From assembly GCF_030372275.1 (NCBI RefSeq), contig NZ_JAUDDJ010000010.1: a DNA stretch of 64,000 nt. One strand, 5' to 3'. Both the position numbers and the translations under genes were made by a program. Positions 1 to 7,892 of the stretch are shown one piece after another (the first letter of the stretch is position 1; the number at the start of each line of letters is the position of its first letter). The notes below the pieces were generated by a model that had not been told where the DNA came from, ran no database searches, and saw nothing but the letters and a program-made list of their open reading frames with translations. The stretch is from Lawsonibacter sp900766145. Its GTDB lineage: Bacteria > Bacillota > Clostridia > Oscillospirales > Oscillospiraceae.

Positions 1-2
1 AG

Positions 3-221
3 TCCGGCAAGACTGGCTACGGCTTCGACGCCTACAACGAGGTCTACTGCGACATGATCCCCGCCGGCATCGTGGATCCCACCAAGGTGAACCGCTCCGC
101 TCTGGAGAACGCCGCCTCCATCGCCAGCACTCTGCTGACCACCGAGGCCCTGGTCGCCGACAAGCCCGAGCCCCCCGCACCTGCTGCTCCCGCTGCTCCT
201 GACATGGGTGGCATGTACTAA
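3..221 (+). CDS. groL: Chaperonin GroEL, C-terminal fragment (5' end outside window)
   Basis: This is the last 72 codons of the 60-kDa chaperonin, which folds cytosolic proteins as a double heptameric ring with GroES. Visible features are the equatorial-domain helix region (GYDAYN-type motif as GFDAYNEVY, then DPTKVNRSALENAASIAS) and an Ala/Pro-rich tail ending PDMGGMY. These match the conserved GroEL end. The gene starts before the window, so start and regulation cannot be seen. A rho-independent terminator follows 15 bases after the TAA. A second, divergent copy of the last 18 codons lies at 411-464. Identification is secure from the conserved tail. Confidence 0.95.
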   Translation, partial: SGKTGYGFDAYNEVYCDMIPAGIVDPTKVNRSALENAASIASTLLTTEALVADKPEPPAPAAPAAPDMGGMY

Positions 222-236
222 TTTAAAAGCATATGG

Positions 237-266
237 AAAGCCCACGGCTCTGCCGTGGGCTTTTTT
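237..266 (+). terminator. groL rho-independent terminator
   Basis: A 12-bp stem (AAAGCCCACGGC / GCCGTGGGCTTT) with a 3-base loop runs into six T residues. It lies 15 bases after the groL stop. A near copy of the same hairpin occurs at 618-652. Confidence 0.9.
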
Positions 267-410
267 CATAGGGGCGAGGGCTTGTCGGCGAAGCCGACAC
301 CAGGGAACCCAACAAAGCCGCTATGCGGCTTTGTTGGGAGAGGAGGAGCGACAGAATGAGCGAACCCTGCCGCTTGCGGCAGGGCGAGGGATATGGCGTC
401 CGCGACGACG
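267..410. repeat. Hairpin-rich spacer between two groEL 3' ends
   Basis: This is a non-coding stretch made of short, near-perfect hairpins: TGTCGGC/GCCGACA near 284-298, a stem of about 14 bp built on CCCAACAAAGCCGC/GCGGCTTTGTTGGG near 308-339, and CCCTGCCGC/GCGGCAGGG near 365-384. No plausible gene was seen. It separates the functional groL terminator from the duplicate groEL tail. Its composition resembles the spacer at 53699-53848, but I see no extended sequence identity between them. Confidence 0.6.
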
Positions 411-464
411 AAGCCTCCCGCACCTGCTGCTCCCGCTGCCCCTGACATGGGTGGTATGTATTAA
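411..464 (+). pseudogene. Displaced groEL 3'-end fragment
   Basis: Eighteen codons, ending in TAA, repeat the last 18 codons of groL (168-221). The five differences are one first-position change (GAG to AAG) and four third-position changes that do not alter the amino acid (CCC/CCT, GCT/GCC, GGC/GGT, TAC/TAT). A silent-biased pattern in a non-translated remnant implies it diverged while part of a working groEL, so it is probably the tail of a different allele left behind by recombination. A family-1 repeat begins exactly at its stop codon. Confidence 0.8.
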
Positions 465-604
465 GAAGCGCGGAGGGCACGCCCATAGGGGCGACAGACT
501 TCGCAGCGGATGGGCAGAACCCAGGGAGGGCCATAGGCCCGACCGGATCTGCCCGGAGTCGAAGAAGTTGTCGGCCCGGCCATGGGCCCAGCCCGCAGCG
601 TGAC
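462..604 (+). repeat. Dispersed structured repeat, family 1, copy 1
   Basis: The element is about 143 bp. It starts at the TAA of the groEL remnant (TAAGAAGCGCGGAGG) and ends GCAGCGTGA. It is roughly 80 % identical to the inverted copy at 48815-48959. Nested stems are visible: 481-486 with 582-587, 488-496 with 569-577, 499-503 with 560-564, and 512-518 with 548-554. The first three stems differ from the other copy by paired changes that keep base pairing. No coding sequence is convincing. Whether it acts as DNA or RNA is unknown. Confidence 0.8.
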
Positions 605-617
605 AACGAAATCCTTC

Positions 618-652
618 AAAAAAGCCCACGGCCTTGTGCCGTGGGCTTTTTC
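618..652. terminator. Second groEL-type terminator, shared with the blaR1-like gene
   Basis: A 14-bp stem (AAAAAGCCCACGGC / GCCGTGGGCTTTTT) with T runs on both sides can serve the plus-strand groEL remnant and the minus-strand gene ending at 667. It is a near copy of the hairpin at 237-266, so the tail duplication included the terminator. Confidence 0.85.
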
Positions 653-666
653 ATAATATAAAAGTA

Positions 667-2499
667 TCAAAATCCGGTTCCTACCACTTCTCCGTGCCAG
701 CCGTCCTCTTCCAGCGTGATGTATCCGCACCGGCTATACTCATAGGCCTCTTTGGGAACGGACGGGTCGTTGCCGGTATACTCCCCGGTGTTTCCCGCCA
801 TAGACCAGTTGAGGGCATAGTCGTTTTCCGGAACAAAAACGGTAGTCAGATAGAAGCAGTAGGTATTCTCTCCGATCTCTCCCTGCTCCCGGAAATGCTG
901 GGTGGCGTCCTCTGCTGCCTTCACCTGAGTGGAGACATAGGTATAGCAAAATTTGCTGCCCGAAGTAGCCTGAAGATGGAAGGATTCATAGGCCTGACAG
1001 TATACAGCGGCGGCCTCCAGATAGCTCTGGCCCTCATTGGGAATCACAAGGTTCTGGTGCTCATAATCTCCATTCAAAGCAGCGTATTCCAACTCGTCAA
1101 ACCAGTCCCGCAGCTGCTGATAGGGAACACAGCTGTCCGACTGAGGCGCCAGCCACACTTCCCCCGTGGGGCCCTCAAAGCGCACCTCCCGGGCATCGGA
1201 ATAGGCGGTGAGGCTCCAGTCGTTGATTTGGGCAATGGTAACGGCTTCCTGGCTCCGCTCCGGAGAGAATCCGGGAGCTGTGGCCTCTACGATGTTCCAT
1301 TGGACCTCTTTTAACTGGTTGGCGTTATAGACTGAATTGATCGCCGACCAACAGTCTTCGTATACGATGGGCTCCCCACCGTTTCGGCTTAGGGACAGCG
1401 TGAGATTATCTCCCTCCTGAAGCTGGCTCAAATAATTTGTCAGCGCAGAAAGCGCTTCCTCTCCCTGTCCGTCTTGGGATGAGATGGGGGTGTGCTTTTC
1501 TCCCTGAGACTTGCCCGCCTCCGGGTTGGTCCCGCAGGAGGCCACCACCGCAACACAAACCAGGGCAGCCAGTGCCACCACCCACTTCCGGGGCTTATTC
1601 CAGGTCAACAGGTTCTGGATGCGGCCCTTGGCATTTCCCTCCCCGAAAGCCAGCGGTGTACCGCCCACCACTCTTCGCCCGGTGGACAGGCTGAGCAGGG
1701 ATGCGGAGTAATCCGCCCGGATGTGGCCTCCCAGCGTCTGGAGCACCGCCTCGTCACAGCTCATCTCCATATCCTTCTGGGCCAGGAAGAAGGACAGCCA
1801 GACCAAGGGATTGAACCAGTGGATGCACAGGGCGAAGAAGGCCAGCAGCTTGACCAGGTGATCCAGGCGCTTGATGTGGTACTGCTCGTGGAGGATAATA
1901 TACTTCTGTTCCTCCGCAGACAGGGTGGAGGGCAGATAAATCTTAGGCCGCAACACCCCCAGTACAAAGGGGGAGGCAATGTGGTCGGCCAAATAAATGT
2001 TATCCCGCAGGGGCACCGCCTCTACCAACCGGCGGCGAAGGCGGAGCATGGACAGCACACTGTACACCGCCATCAGCGCCATACCGGCCATCCAACCCAG
2101 GGTAAGCAGTGCCACCGGCGCCTCCAGCGGATCGGCCACCAGCTGCTCCTCCCCCTGTGGGAGAGCCTGGTTGACGGCCTGGCTCACGCCGGGGACCGGC
2201 AGGTCCACCTGGGGAAATTCGGTATGGGCCAGGTCCGGCTGGACATATTGGACCTGGGTGGTGTGGGCAGCGGTCTGCCGGATGGGCGCATCGGTAAGGG
2301 CCAGCAGAGAGAAGCCTGTGGGGATGGAAAACGGGCACAGCAGCCGGAACAGGACCACCGACCACAGGGCATAGGAAAAGACTTTGGGTGCTTTTTTCAG
2401 GAGCAGCCGGGCGGCAAGCACAAATACAATGACCACGCTGGCTGCAATGCTCATGTTCCAAATCCGGGGCAGCAGTTCATAGGCTAAAAAGTCACTCAT
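667..2499 (-). CDS. BlaR1/MecR1-like M56 family membrane metallopeptidase sensor
   Basis: A 610-residue membrane sensor-protease. Three hydrophobic segments lie in the first 150 residues. The zinc metalloprotease motif HEQYH is at about 204-208, with a downstream MEMSCDEAVL segment typical of family M56. A fourth membrane segment lies near 309-326, followed by about 280 extracytoplasmic residues. In BlaR1/MecR1 the protease inactivates the partner BlaI repressor after ligand binding, and a blaI-like gene lies directly upstream, 6 bases away. The C-terminal domain shows no penicillin-binding SxxK...KTG arrangement, so the signal need not be a beta-lactam. The start ATG follows GGGTGAGG. The M56 assignment is secure; the ligand is unknown. 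Confidence 0.9.
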   Translation of the reverse strand: MSDFLAYELLPRIWNMSIAASVVIVFVLAARLLLKKAPKVFSYALWSVVLFRLLCPFSIPTGFSLLALTDAPIRQTAAHTTQVQYVQPDLAHTEFPQVDLPVPGVSQAVNQALPQGEEQLVADPLEAPVALLTLGWMAGMALMAVYSVLSMLRLRRRLVEAVPLRDNIYLADHIASPFVLGVLRPKIYLPSTLSAEEQKYIILHEQYHIKRLDHLVKLLAFFALCIHWFNPLVWLSFFLAQKDMEMSCDEAVLQTLGGHIRADYSASLLSLSTGRRVVGGTPLAFGEGNAKGRIQNLLTWNKPRKWVVALAALVCVAVVASCGTNPEAGKSQGEKHTPISSQDGQGEEALSALTNYLSQLQEGDNLTLSLSRNGGEPIVYEDCWSAINSVYNANQLKEVQWNIVEATAPGFSPERSQEAVTIAQINDWSLTAYSDAREVRFEGPTGEVWLAPQSDSCVPYQQLRDWFDELEYAALNGDYEHQNLVIPNEGQSYLEAAAVYCQAYESFHLQATSGSKFCYTYVSTQVKAAEDATQHFREQGEIGENTYCFYLTTVFVPENDYALNWSMAGNTGEYTGNDPSVPKEAYEYSRCGYITLEEDGWHGEVVGTGF

Positions 2500-2505
2500 A
2501 AAACC

Positions 2506-2868
2506 TCACCCTTTTCTGTTTTCCTCGATCAGCTGCTGAAGCTGACGTACCTCCTCATCACTAAGCTTTTTCCGGGTGGTAAAGGCGGCCAGGAAGGCGG
2601 GGAGCGAGCCGTCAAAGGTCTCCTCCACAAACTGTTCGCTCTGCCGGGCATAGAACTCCTCTCTGGAGAGAAGAGAGGACACGGTGCCGCTCTGATTTTG
2701 GAACAGTCCCCGGCTGCACAGCCGCTTCAACACGGTATACGTGGTAGATTTTTTCCACTGGAGCTCCTGCTGGGCCAGCTGGACCAGCTGGGAGGAGGCC
2801 AGCGGCTCGTTGGCCCAGATGAGATCCGCAAAGCGGCTCTCTACCGGGCCAAGTCTGGTGTCTCCCAT
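2506..2868 (-). CDS. BlaI/MecI/CopY family transcriptional repressor
   Basis: A 120-residue winged-helix repressor of the Penicillinase_R family. An N-terminal wHTH (about residues 8-70, with the typical WKKSTTYTVLKRLCSRGLF segment) is followed by a short dimerisation helix region ending in KLSDEEVRQLQQLIEE. It should bind DNA as a dimer and control itself and the downstream BlaR1-like gene, which is 6 bases away in the same operon. Four GTCTA-type boxes in its promoter are the likely operator. The start codon follows GGAGAGGAGAAATTGCC. The family is secure. The regulon may include unlinked genes. Confidence 0.9.
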   Translation of the reverse strand: MGDTRLGPVESRFADLIWANEPLASSQLVQLAQQELQWKKSTTYTVLKRLCSRGLFQNQSGTVSSLLSREEFYARQSEQFVEETFDGSLPAFLAAFTTRKKLSDEEVRQLQQLIEENRKG

Positions 2869-2893
2869 GGCAATTTCTCCTCTCCTATTTCTT

Positions 2894-2949
2894 AGTCTAC
2901 AACCTGTCGTCTACAATATTAGTCTATGCCTTGTAGACCAGATTGTCAA
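2894..2949 (-). promoter_or_regulatory. blaI-blaR1 promoter with repeated TTGTAGAC operators
   Basis: On the minus strand, TTGACA (2944-2949) and TAGACT (2921-2926) are spaced by 17 bp. Boxes TTGTAGAC/GTCTACAA occur at 2931-2938 (between -35 and -10), 2909-2916 and 2895-2902, with a partial one at the -10. Their position over the promoter fits autorepression by the BlaI-like protein. BlaI/MecI operators of other species have a related TACA...TGTA core. Confidence 0.75.
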
Positions 2950-2961
2950 GGACTATTTTTG

Positions 2962-2992
2962 AAAAAAAGGACGCCTTATCCGGCGTCCTTTT
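2962..2992 (-). terminator. murI terminator containing the stop codon in its loop
   Basis: The stem AAAAGGACGCC / GGCGTCCTTTT has a 6-base loop at 2976-2981 that contains the murI TAA. It is followed on the minus strand by a T tract. Confidence 0.85.
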
Positions 2993-3803
2993 CCTTCTTC
3001 TTCAATTTCATGGCCGGCCAGGACTGGGCGGAAATCACGCCCTCCAGGCCCGCCCGCCGGGCCGCCCGGATGTAGTCCTGGGGATCGGCGGTGGTGTAAA
3101 TTTCCAACGTCCCCGGCTCGCTGCGCCGGCTGATCTGGCGATTCTCCTTCAGGCACCGCTCCAGCTCCTGCGCCATGCGGTCCGCCGGGTCCACCAGCTG
3201 CAGCTGGGGATAGAGGCGATGGATGTGATCCTCCACCAGGGGGTAGTGGGTACAGGCCAGCAGGCAGCACTCCACCTCATCGTGATGGACCAGATCATCC
3301 AGATTTTCCCGCAGCTCCTCGTCGATGGCCTGCTGACTGGCCCCATGCTCCACCATGGCGGCCAGATTTTTATAGCCTCGGCTGAACACCTGCTTCTCCG
3401 GCGAGAGCTGGGCGATGAGGGCGGGATAGCATCCGGTGGAGGCGGTAAAACAGGTAGAGATCACTCCCACCCGCTTCTGGGGCAGATGGGCCACCGACTC
3501 CGCGCCCGCCTGTACCACACTGAGTACCGGGCAATCCATCTCCCTGCGGTACTCATCGATCAGGCAGGAGATGGTATTGCAGGCCACCAGCAGCGCCTTG
3601 ACCTGCCGCTGGCGCATAAAATCTAACATATACCGGGTCAGACTTAAGATCTCCCCGGCAGTATGGTTGCCATAAGGGTTATTTCCCCCGTCTCCAAAGT
3701 AAAGGAGATTCTCATGGGGGAGCTGCCTGCGCACCCGCCGGGCTACGCTGAACCCGCCGATGCCGGAGTCTATGATCCCGATGGGACGATTTTGATTGGA
3801 CAT
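2976..3803 (-). CDS. murI: Glutamate racemase
   Basis: The enzyme interconverts L- and D-glutamate and supplies D-Glu for peptidoglycan stem peptides in the cytoplasm. Family signatures are clear: DSGIGG at the N-terminus, YFGD...NPYG, the first catalytic cysteine in VACNT, and the second in ACTHYPLV. Length is 275 residues, normal for the family. I chose the ATG at 3803 (protein starts MSNQNRPIG) because the homologous region begins there and an AGGTG-type site precedes it. An upstream in-frame start would add 16 unrelated residues. It lies 102 bases downstream of yycI and may share that transcript. Confidence 0.93.
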   Translation of the reverse strand: MSNQNRPIGIIDSGIGGFSVARRVRRQLPHENLLYFGDGGNNPYGNHTAGEILSLTRYMLDFMRQRQVKALLVACNTISCLIDEYRREMDCPVLSVVQAGAESVAHLPQKRVGVISTCFTASTGCYPALIAQLSPEKQVFSRGYKNLAAMVEHGASQQAIDEELRENLDDLVHHDEVECCLLACTHYPLVEDHIHRLYPQLQLVDPADRMAQELERCLKENRQISRRSEPGTLEIYTTADPQDYIRAARRAGLEGVISAQSWPAMKLKKKEKDAG

Positions 3804-3904
3804 AGCATCACCTGCATTTTCCTGATTGTGGTTTGGTGCACGCAATATCATACACAGCTCCCCATGAAAAAATAAGGGAAAAGTTCTCCAAATCTACCGG
3901 GTTT

Positions 3905-4771
3905 CTACGCTGCGTTTTCCTGGGCAGACACCACTTCCATCCGGCTTACCTCCCCGGTGAGCATATCCAGCAGGTAGGTACCTGTGTCGGTGGTGATCTG
4001 CCACACAGGGACCAGCGCGGAGGAGCCGGGGGAGTAATTGGTGCCCACATAGCCCTGGGTGATGCTGTCGATGCGGCTGCACACATCGCCCATGGAGGTC
4101 AGCCCGTGGTAAAAGCGGAGCAGGGCCGTGGGCACCTGCATAGGCTGGCGGCTCTCATCCACCTGGGGCGTTCCGTTGAGGCGCCGCCCGCCGGACATGG
4201 ATACCAGGTCCCCGCCCCGGTAGGTCAGGGTCACCTGCCGGTCAAACAGCGGAATCCCGTTCCAGATCTGCCGCAGGACCACGGTGGTCTCCGCCGCGCC
4301 GTCCTCCTCGCCGCTGACCGACAGAATTTCCCCCCGGAAATCCAGCCTTTCCAGAATTTTTACCGAGTACTCCCGGGGATTCTCCCCCTCCAGGGGAAAC
4401 GCACCGCTTACAAACTCGCCCTGGAAGGTTCCGTCGGCATGAAACTGAATATAGCCCTTTTGGTTGTGGTAGCGATATACCTCACCGCCCAGGCTGCGCT
4501 CCTCCACCTGGCTGCCCAGAAGAGCCTGCGCCAGCTCCGGTTCACGCTCCCGGTCCCGCTCCACCTGTTGGGGCTGGAGGGCAGCCGATTTGGGGATGAT
4601 GCTCTCATCCACCGCCACCCCGTTCTTCTCCAGAAAGGCGATGGCCTCCTGGCGGGTCTGCTGCTGCACAGAGCGGCTCTGTAAATCCTGGCGCAGCACA
4701 AAGGAGAACAAAATCAGGTTGGTCCCGGCCAGGATGATCAGGATAATGGTTTTGATTTTCGACCACTCCAT
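3905..4771 (-). CDS. yycI: YycI/WalI-like two-component system regulatory protein
   Basis: A 288-residue protein with one N-terminal membrane helix (IKTIILIILAGTNLILFSFV, about residues 6-25) and a long extracytoplasmic part. This is the layout of YycI, which with YycH binds and tunes the WalK kinase in Bacillus. The N-terminal MEWSKIKTI motif is typical. It follows yycH by 3 bases, in the order walR-walK-yycH-yycI. Sequence outside the N-terminus is weakly conserved in this family, so the call rests on the N-terminus, topology and gene order. Confidence 0.85.
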   Translation of the reverse strand: MEWSKIKTIILIILAGTNLILFSFVLRQDLQSRSVQQQTRQEAIAFLEKNGVAVDESIIPKSAALQPQQVERDREREPELAQALLGSQVEERSLGGEVYRYHNQKGYIQFHADGTFQGEFVSGAFPLEGENPREYSVKILERLDFRGEILSVSGEEDGAAETTVVLRQIWNGIPLFDRQVTLTYRGGDLVSMSGGRRLNGTPQVDESRQPMQVPTALLRFYHGLTSMGDVCSRIDSITQGYVGTNYSPGSSALVPVWQITTDTGTYLLDMLTGEVSRMEVVSAQENAA

Positions 4772-4774
4772 GGC

Positions 4775-6082
4775 TCACCCTCCCGTCTTCCACTGGCTGG
4801 CCGCCGCCCAGGAGGCGCTCACCTGCTGGCCCGTGCCGTCCAGATAGAGAAGCAGCAGTTCCTCCCCCTCGTGGCCCTTGGCCTCCATGGCCGCCATGGC
4901 CTGGAGCTGGGGCAGCACCACCGAGGTGGTCCCGCTGTCCAGATAGCTGCGGAAGCATAAGGTAAAGCTGCTCACCCGGCCGCCGGTCACCTGAAAGCGG
5001 GCTGCATAGCCCTCTTCCCCCAGGCGCACAGGCACGCCGTCCAGCAGATAGCCGAATTGGATCTGCCAGCTCTCCGTCCCCGTCTCCTCCACGGACATCA
5101 AATACACCCGGGCCTGGCCGCACAGCTCGCCCAGTGTGTCTGTGGCCAGCTGACGGCAGCGCTCCACCGCCCAGTATACCCCCGCGCCCGCCACCGGGTA
5201 GCGGCTGCCCCCGTCATCGGCGGCGGTAAAGGTGACTGTGCCGTCGGAGGCCAGGCGGAGGGTATCGTTTCCGTTGCGGATCACCTGCTCATCGGAGGTG
5301 ATATAGGAGACACTGGAGTCGGCGGAGAAGTCCAGCTGCTGCCGCACCTGCTCCTGGACGTTCTCATCCTCCAGAGGATTGCTCGCCTGATAGACTGTGG
5401 GGGTGATGTTCTCCCCCAGCAGCAGGGTATCGGGGGCCAAGGAGCTGTACTCCTCTTTTTCAAATGCAAACCGGGCCCCGTTGTCCTTAACGCCGGACAC
5501 CGCATCACTCAGGCGGTTCACATCCACCATGCTGCATGCAGCCCGGTAACAGCTTCCGCTCTGATTGCAGTAGTAAATCACAGCCTGCCCATCCTCGGCC
5601 GTAAGGACCAGACGGCGCAGCGATCCGCTCAGCTGCTCGTTGTCCACCGACAGCCAGCCGTTGAGCACCGCAAAGGGCAGGTCGTCCTGCCAGTCAAAAT
5701 ATACCCCGGGCGCGGTGCTCAGAGCCTGGCGCCACGCCTCCTGACTGACGCTCTCAGGCGCACCGGCACTGCTCAGGGCCTCCACCAGCAGGCTGTACAC
5801 CTGCTGAAACAGGGCGTCTTGGGCCTCCTGATCGTACTGCACACCGTAGCGCAGCGTCTCCGCGCCGCCCCGGATGGTCACCGCCATGCGCAGGGGCTGG
5901 GCGGCCTGGATTCGGCTCTCCTGGGTGGTCTGGCTGCCGCTCTCCCCCGTACTGGAGGGGAGCAGGCCGCTGAAGGCCACCGGCAGCTGGGTGCGCACGG
6001 TGAGATAGACCGCCGAGCAGCTCAGCAGCACGATCAGCAGAGTTTTCACCCGCTCCACCATTTTTCTGTTCTTCTTAAACAT
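4775..6082 (-). CDS. yycH: YycH/WalH-like two-component system regulatory protein
   Basis: A 435-residue protein with a short cytoplasmic start (MFKKNRKMVERVK), one membrane helix (LLIVLLSCSAVYLTV) and a large extracytoplasmic domain, as in YycH regulators of WalK. The ATG at 6082 overlaps the walK stop by 8 bases, which indicates translational coupling; a TTG five codons upstream is less likely. Adjacent yycI is the usual partner. Function in this organism (inhibition or activation of WalK) is inferred from the family. Confidence 0.85.
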   Translation of the reverse strand: MFKKNRKMVERVKTLLIVLLSCSAVYLTVRTQLPVAFSGLLPSSTGESGSQTTQESRIQAAQPLRMAVTIRGGAETLRYGVQYDQEAQDALFQQVYSLLVEALSSAGAPESVSQEAWRQALSTAPGVYFDWQDDLPFAVLNGWLSVDNEQLSGSLRRLVLTAEDGQAVIYYCNQSGSCYRAACSMVDVNRLSDAVSGVKDNGARFAFEKEEYSSLAPDTLLLGENITPTVYQASNPLEDENVQEQVRQQLDFSADSSVSYITSDEQVIRNGNDTLRLASDGTVTFTAADDGGSRYPVAGAGVYWAVERCRQLATDTLGELCGQARVYLMSVEETGTESWQIQFGYLLDGVPVRLGEEGYAARFQVTGGRVSSFTLCFRSYLDSGTTSVVLPQLQAMAAMEAKGHEGEELLLLYLDGTGQQVSASWAAASQWKTGG

Positions 6083-7844
6083 GGCTCGGGCCCTCAATCT
6101 TTAGTTCCATGCGCATGGACAGGCCGGGGCCCTCCCGGTCCACCAGTTCCAGCACGCCCTCGTGGCGGTCCACGATCTCCTTGGCGATGGACAGTCCCAG
6201 GCCGGTGCCGCCCGACTGGCGGGAGCGGGCCTTATCCACCCGGTAGAACCGCTCGAAGATGCGGGGCCGGTCTTTGGCCGGGATGCCGATGCCGTCGTCG
6301 TCCACCTGCATCCACACCCGGTCCCCCTCCCGTCCGGCGGAGACCAGAATATGTCCCCCGTTGGGGGTGTATTTGATGGAGTTGGAGACGATATTCATCA
6401 TCACCTGGAGCACCCGCTCCCGGTCGGCCACAATGGTGGGCAGATCGGGCTCCAGACGCAGCTTCATCTTGTGGTCGTGGCGCTGGGCCTCCATGTACAC
6501 CGCATTATACAGGTCCTGCACCGCCACATCAAAGGGGAAGCGCACCAGATGCAGCTCGTCCTTCCCCGAGTCGAACCGGGACAGGGTGAGCAGGTCCTGC
6601 ACGATATGGGTCATGCGGTCGCTCTCGTTGAGAATGACCCCCAGGAACTTCTTTTCCGTGGCGGGGGGCAGCTCTCCGGCGCTGTCCGAGAGGGTCTCGG
6701 CATAGCTGCGGATGTTGGTAAGGGGGGTACGCAGCTCGTGGGAGACGTTGGCCACAAACTCCCGCTGCATCTCCTGGTTCTTCCGCTGCTGGGTCACGTC
6801 GTGGAGCACCACCAGCACGCCGCCCTGGCGGTCCCGGTCAAAGGGGGCCAGCAGCAGCTGCAAAAAGCGCTCGCCCTCCTGGCGCTCCTCCTCCAGATAG
6901 TCGGGGGCCTGAATCACGTCCTCCAGGGGACACAGGTCGCCGAACAGCTCCTCATAGGTGGCCTCGTCGGTGATGGCCCGGCCCAGCATCTCCTCGGCGG
7001 CAGGGTTGGAGTGGATGACCTCCCCTTCACGGGAGAAGGCCACCACGCCGTCGGTCATGTGGAGGAACAGGGTATCCAGCTTGTTGCGCTCGTTCTCCAC
7101 CTGGCCCAGGGTGTCCCGGAGCTGCCCGGCCATGTCGTTGAAGGTGTCGGTGAGGACACCGATCTCATCCCGGGAGGCCACCTGGATTTTTCGTGAAAAA
7201 TCTCCGTGGGCCACCCGCATGGCGCCCTCGGTCAGGCGCTGGATGGGGATGATCATGGTCTTGGACAGCAGGAAGGACAGCAGGATGGAGATGACCAGGC
7301 CAAAGACCAGGGCCTCCAGGATGAGCACAAACATCTGGCTGATGAGGCTGTTCACGGTGCTCTTGTTGTCCAGGACATAGATCACATAGGGAGAGCCGCC
7401 CCGCTCCAGCGTGACGGCCACATCCATATAATCGGCGGCGATGTTGGGGTTGCTGGCGTCCTCCCGGTAGGTCAGTGCATGCATCAGGTTGGACGAGTCA
7501 TAGGACAGGTTCTTTCCCGCCTCGTCGTTGTTGCCCGCCAGGTACTCCCCCGTCTCTCCGTCCAGAATAAACAGGGTGCGGCTGTATCCGTCCAGGCCCA
7601 GCTCACCGTAGTAGGCCTCCAGGATATTGAGGATGGCCTGAGCCCCGTCCTCCTCCCCCGGAGTGGCCGTGGTCAGATCCCGGGTCAGAGACTCCCGGGA
7701 GAACACATTGGACATCTGGGTATAGAAGTCCTCCAGATAAAAGGCCATGACGGAGTTGATGAGAAAGGCCCCCACCACTGTCATCAGAGACAGGATGAGC
7801 AGCACCATGATCATCACCAGCTTCATGTGCAGGCTGCGCAGCAC
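6075..7844 (-). CDS. walK: Sensor histidine kinase WalK (YycG/VicK-like)
   Basis: A 589-residue membrane kinase of the cell-wall homeostasis system. Order: TM1 (about 8-30), extracytoplasmic sensor domain (31-170), TM2 (about 172-194), HAMP (about 195-250), PAS (about 255-350), HisKA with phosphoacceptor His369 in FVANVSHELRTPLTN, then HATPase_c with N box (NIVSNSIKYTPNG), G1 (DDDGIGIP) and G2 (GGTGLGLSI). It should phosphorylate WalR, encoded 48 bases upstream. Start is GTG, preceded by AAAGGGGGGA. The order with walR, yycH and yycI supports WalK rather than a PhoR-type kinase. A yycJ gene, often present, is absent here. Confidence 0.92.
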   Translation of the reverse strand: MLRSLHMKLVMIMVLLILSLMTVVGAFLINSVMAFYLEDFYTQMSNVFSRESLTRDLTTATPGEEDGAQAILNILEAYYGELGLDGYSRTLFILDGETGEYLAGNNDEAGKNLSYDSSNLMHALTYREDASNPNIAADYMDVAVTLERGGSPYVIYVLDNKSTVNSLISQMFVLILEALVFGLVISILLSFLLSKTMIIPIQRLTEGAMRVAHGDFSRKIQVASRDEIGVLTDTFNDMAGQLRDTLGQVENERNKLDTLFLHMTDGVVAFSREGEVIHSNPAAEEMLGRAITDEATYEELFGDLCPLEDVIQAPDYLEEERQEGERFLQLLLAPFDRDRQGGVLVVLHDVTQQRKNQEMQREFVANVSHELRTPLTNIRSYAETLSDSAGELPPATEKKFLGVILNESDRMTHIVQDLLTLSRFDSGKDELHLVRFPFDVAVQDLYNAVYMEAQRHDHKMKLRLEPDLPTIVADRERVLQVMMNIVSNSIKYTPNGGHILVSAGREGDRVWMQVDDDGIGIPAKDRPRIFERFYRVDKARSRQSGGTGLGLSIAKEIVDRHEGVLELVDREGPGLSMRMELKIEGPSHV

Positions 7845-7892
7845 GGCACACTCCCCCCTTTTTCTCGCTTTCTAAAATTCCCGCTGGCCCGG

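Noticed and set aside
208..606. Open frames on both strands across the groEL spacer and family-1 repeat
   Set aside because: They overlap terminators and palindromes, have no ribosome site, and the same repeat elsewhere is not open in an equivalent frame.
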